Source: JADJLQ01 sp038251405 (lineage in GTDB: Bacteria > Bacteroidota > Bacteroidia > Chitinophagales > Saprospiraceae). Taken from it: 64,000 nucleotides of DNA. Each line of letters starts with the position of its first letter. The first letter of the stretch is position 1. The position numbers and the translations under genes are program-made. The notes under the pieces were generated by a model, which worked only from the letters and a program-made list of their open reading frames with translations, was not told where the DNA came from and ran no database searches. Positions 62,714 to 64,000 of the stretch are shown here, one piece after another. The DNA lies in assembly GCA_038251405.1 (NCBI GenBank), contig JBBSBH010000004.1, forward strand, positions 124,001 through 188,000, read 5' to 3'.

Positions 62714-64000
62714 ATGCGTCAAAGTTCCAGAGTTGAACCGTCTCACCCATCAGCTCCAGCGGTTGGGCTGCATCCAGCGCTGAGCAGCGCTCTGGCCAAT
62801 TTAGATATTCAGCTAGAAGATGAACTGGTGCGGTACAGGCGGCAGCGAACAGCCGGACGTGTAGTGCCTCAGTCGGGTCGAAAGCAAGCCCCCAATCACC
62901 TCGATCTGATTGCTGTTTCGGCTGCGGATGCCAGAAGCAGTGAGGCAGTACTGCCAGCCTCAGCACGAGAAGAACGCTTGACGGGGGGCGCTAACCCAAC
63001 GAGTGTGCCTGATGCCTACAAACCCGTCCCCGCGTTCACTGCCAACCCGCAGCCATTTGATGCGGCGATCGCGCTTAGAACAGCCGAAATCCCGCTTCCT
63101 TATGACGGTGCTTCAGGCAAAGCGACATTGTCCGCAGGAGACGCTACTCATGCCCTGGCTCAGGCACCCCCCCCAAACTTGGACGATTATCTAGAATCTT
63201 CCGAAGAGTTGCTCCGCAGTCTTGCAGATGAGCAAGCCGAGGCTCAAGCAGAGCGGAGCTTCATGCAGAGCTTACTCACGCCGTTAGGTCTAGGCTCTAT
63301 GCTGCTGCTGCTGCTCTCTAGTGCCATGTTCGGATATGTCATCATGAATCCATCTAGTCTGGGATGGTTGACGGCACAGCGAAACGCTCCTGCGGCTTCT
63401 CCAGGGCAGTCCCCAGGTGCCGCCGCAATACCACCAGTCCAGCCAAATCTCCCCAACGCTCAACTCCCGGTGATCGATCCCAATAATCCCTCTCTAGGGA
63501 CACTCAATCCCCGTACACCGTCTTCAGCGACATCGGCTTCACCTCAAACAGCGGTAACGCCTCAGAGCAAGCCAACGATCGCTGCTGCAAAAACCTCGAC
63601 ACCGGGTCAGCCCAGCAGTGAATCGTCCTCCACATCCGCTCAGGTACCCATTCCAGCGGTAACCTCTAGTGCTACCAAGCCTTACCCTGTACAACCCTCT
63701 AGGACACCGCAAGCAGCCGTTCCCAGCCGTCCTACCAATCGTCCTGCGCCTACGACTGGTAACACGCCTGCCGCCAGTAACAGTGCTTCTGGCTCCGGTT
63801 CCTACCAGTACAAAGTTGGCATTCCCTTTGAAAACGATCAGACGCTAGAAAATGCCCGCAAAGTCGTGCCAGATGCCTTTGTTCGCACACTGCCCGATGG
63901 CAGAACGATCGTCCAGGTAGGTGCAGCACGGAGTGAAGCTGAAGTGAAGGCAAGTATGCAGGGACTCCGTGACCGGGGTCTCTCTTCGACCGAAGTCTAC
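62714..64000 (+). CDS. membrane-anchored SPOR-like protein, 3' end outside window
   Basis: From ATG 62714, after a good GGAGGTG ribosome site at 62703, an open frame of 429 codons runs to the window edge with no stop. The start MRQSSRVEPSHPSAPAVGLH precedes a charged cytoplasmic part, one membrane helix (MLLLLLSSAMFGYVIM, about residues 198-213), then a Pro/Ser/Thr/Ala-rich linker of about 150 residues. The end resembles a SPOR-type domain (YQYKVGIPFENDQTLENARK, with later TIVQVGAARSEAEVKASM). A periplasmic, peptidoglycan-associated role is inferred. Confidence 0.75.
   Translation, partial: MRQSSRVEPSHPSAPAVGLHPALSSALANLDIQLEDELVRYRRQRTAGRVVPQSGRKQAPNHLDLIAVSAADARSSEAVLPASAREERLTGGANPTSVPDAYKPVPAFTANPQPFDAAIALRTAEIPLPYDGASGKATLSAGDATHALAQAPPPNLDDYLESSEELLRSLADEQAEAQAERSFMQSLLTPLGLGSMLLLLLSSAMFGYVIMNPSSLGWLTAQRNAPAASPGQSPGAAAIPPVQPNLPNAQLPVIDPNNPSLGTLNPRTPSSATSASPQTAVTPQSKPTIAAAKTSTPGQPSSESSSTSAQVPIPAVTSSATKPYPVQPSRTPQAAVPSRPTNRPAPTTGNTPAASNSASGSGSYQYKVGIPFENDQTLENARKVVPDAFVRTLPDGRTIVQVGAARSEAEVKASMQGLRDRGLSSTEVY

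Overview
The window joins two unrelated genomes. Positions 1 to about 55,700 are AT-rich and read as a Bacteroidetes chromosome, probably near Saprospiria/Chitinophagia: SusC/SusD pair, DUF4143 ATPase, bbp2-type porin, C25 (gingipain-like) peptidase, TAnnTTTG-type promoter boxes and almost no Shine-Dalgarno sites. From about 55,710 to 64,000 the DNA is GC-richer, carries at least ten copies of the cyanobacterial HIP1 octamer GCGATCGC (one noticed in the preceding 55 kb), uses clear Shine-Dalgarno sites and encodes typical cyanobacterial proteins. The switch lies in or just after a low-complexity GGAGTGAGG repeat, so I read it as an assembly chimera, not a transfer.

Bacteroidetes part. 1-5.9 kb: partial EamA permease, tRNA-Leu(GAG), glycogen genes glgA-glgC, a small ORF beside an attC-like hairpin element, and a SOUL heme-binding protein. 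6.0-9.6 kb: an IS21 relic, a dispersed multi-hairpin repeat, a frameshifted short-chain dehydrogenase, an aldo/keto reductase and an AraC regulator. 9.9-15.2 kb: nadE, an AAA/DUF4143 ATPase behind two operator-like palindromes, dapD, an MNT-HEPN toxin-antitoxin pair and free-methionine sulfoxide reductase. 15.3-31 kb: a carbohydrate locus with TolB-like protein, SusD, SusC, a divergent LacI regulator and its palindromic operators; then an ATP-grasp protein with an unknown partner, an MFS permease, a dicarboxylate/amino-acid symporter, a GH172 (DUF2961) glycosidase, a porin and a BNR-like lipoprotein. 32-39 kb: a CarH-like MerR/B12 regulator with a GT2 glycosyltransferase, and a 1.6-kaa C25-type secreted protein. 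39.2-55.6 kb: a surface-polysaccharide cluster read leftwards, with ManC, Gmd and Fcl making GDP-L-fucose, glycosyltransferases, a WbsX-like protein, a Wzx-like flippase, a GT-C-like membrane protein and a NodU-type carbamoyltransferase.

Inside the polysaccharide cluster are two small orphan genes, a GxxExxY protein and a four-helix-bundle (S23/IVP) protein. Each is bracketed by its own family of degenerate short repeats, and in both cases the left and right arrays are in inverted orientation. This shared layout, [array >]-orphan gene-[< array], is the most unusual structure in the window.

Cyanobacterial part: a possible small RNA with a strong terminator, a GT4 glycosyltransferase, a WbaP/HepD-like sugar-phosphate transferase, a ClC-CBS-UspA fusion, a conserved cyanobacterial hypothetical, a DUF721 (DciA-like) protein, and a membrane-anchored protein with a SPOR-like end that runs off the window.
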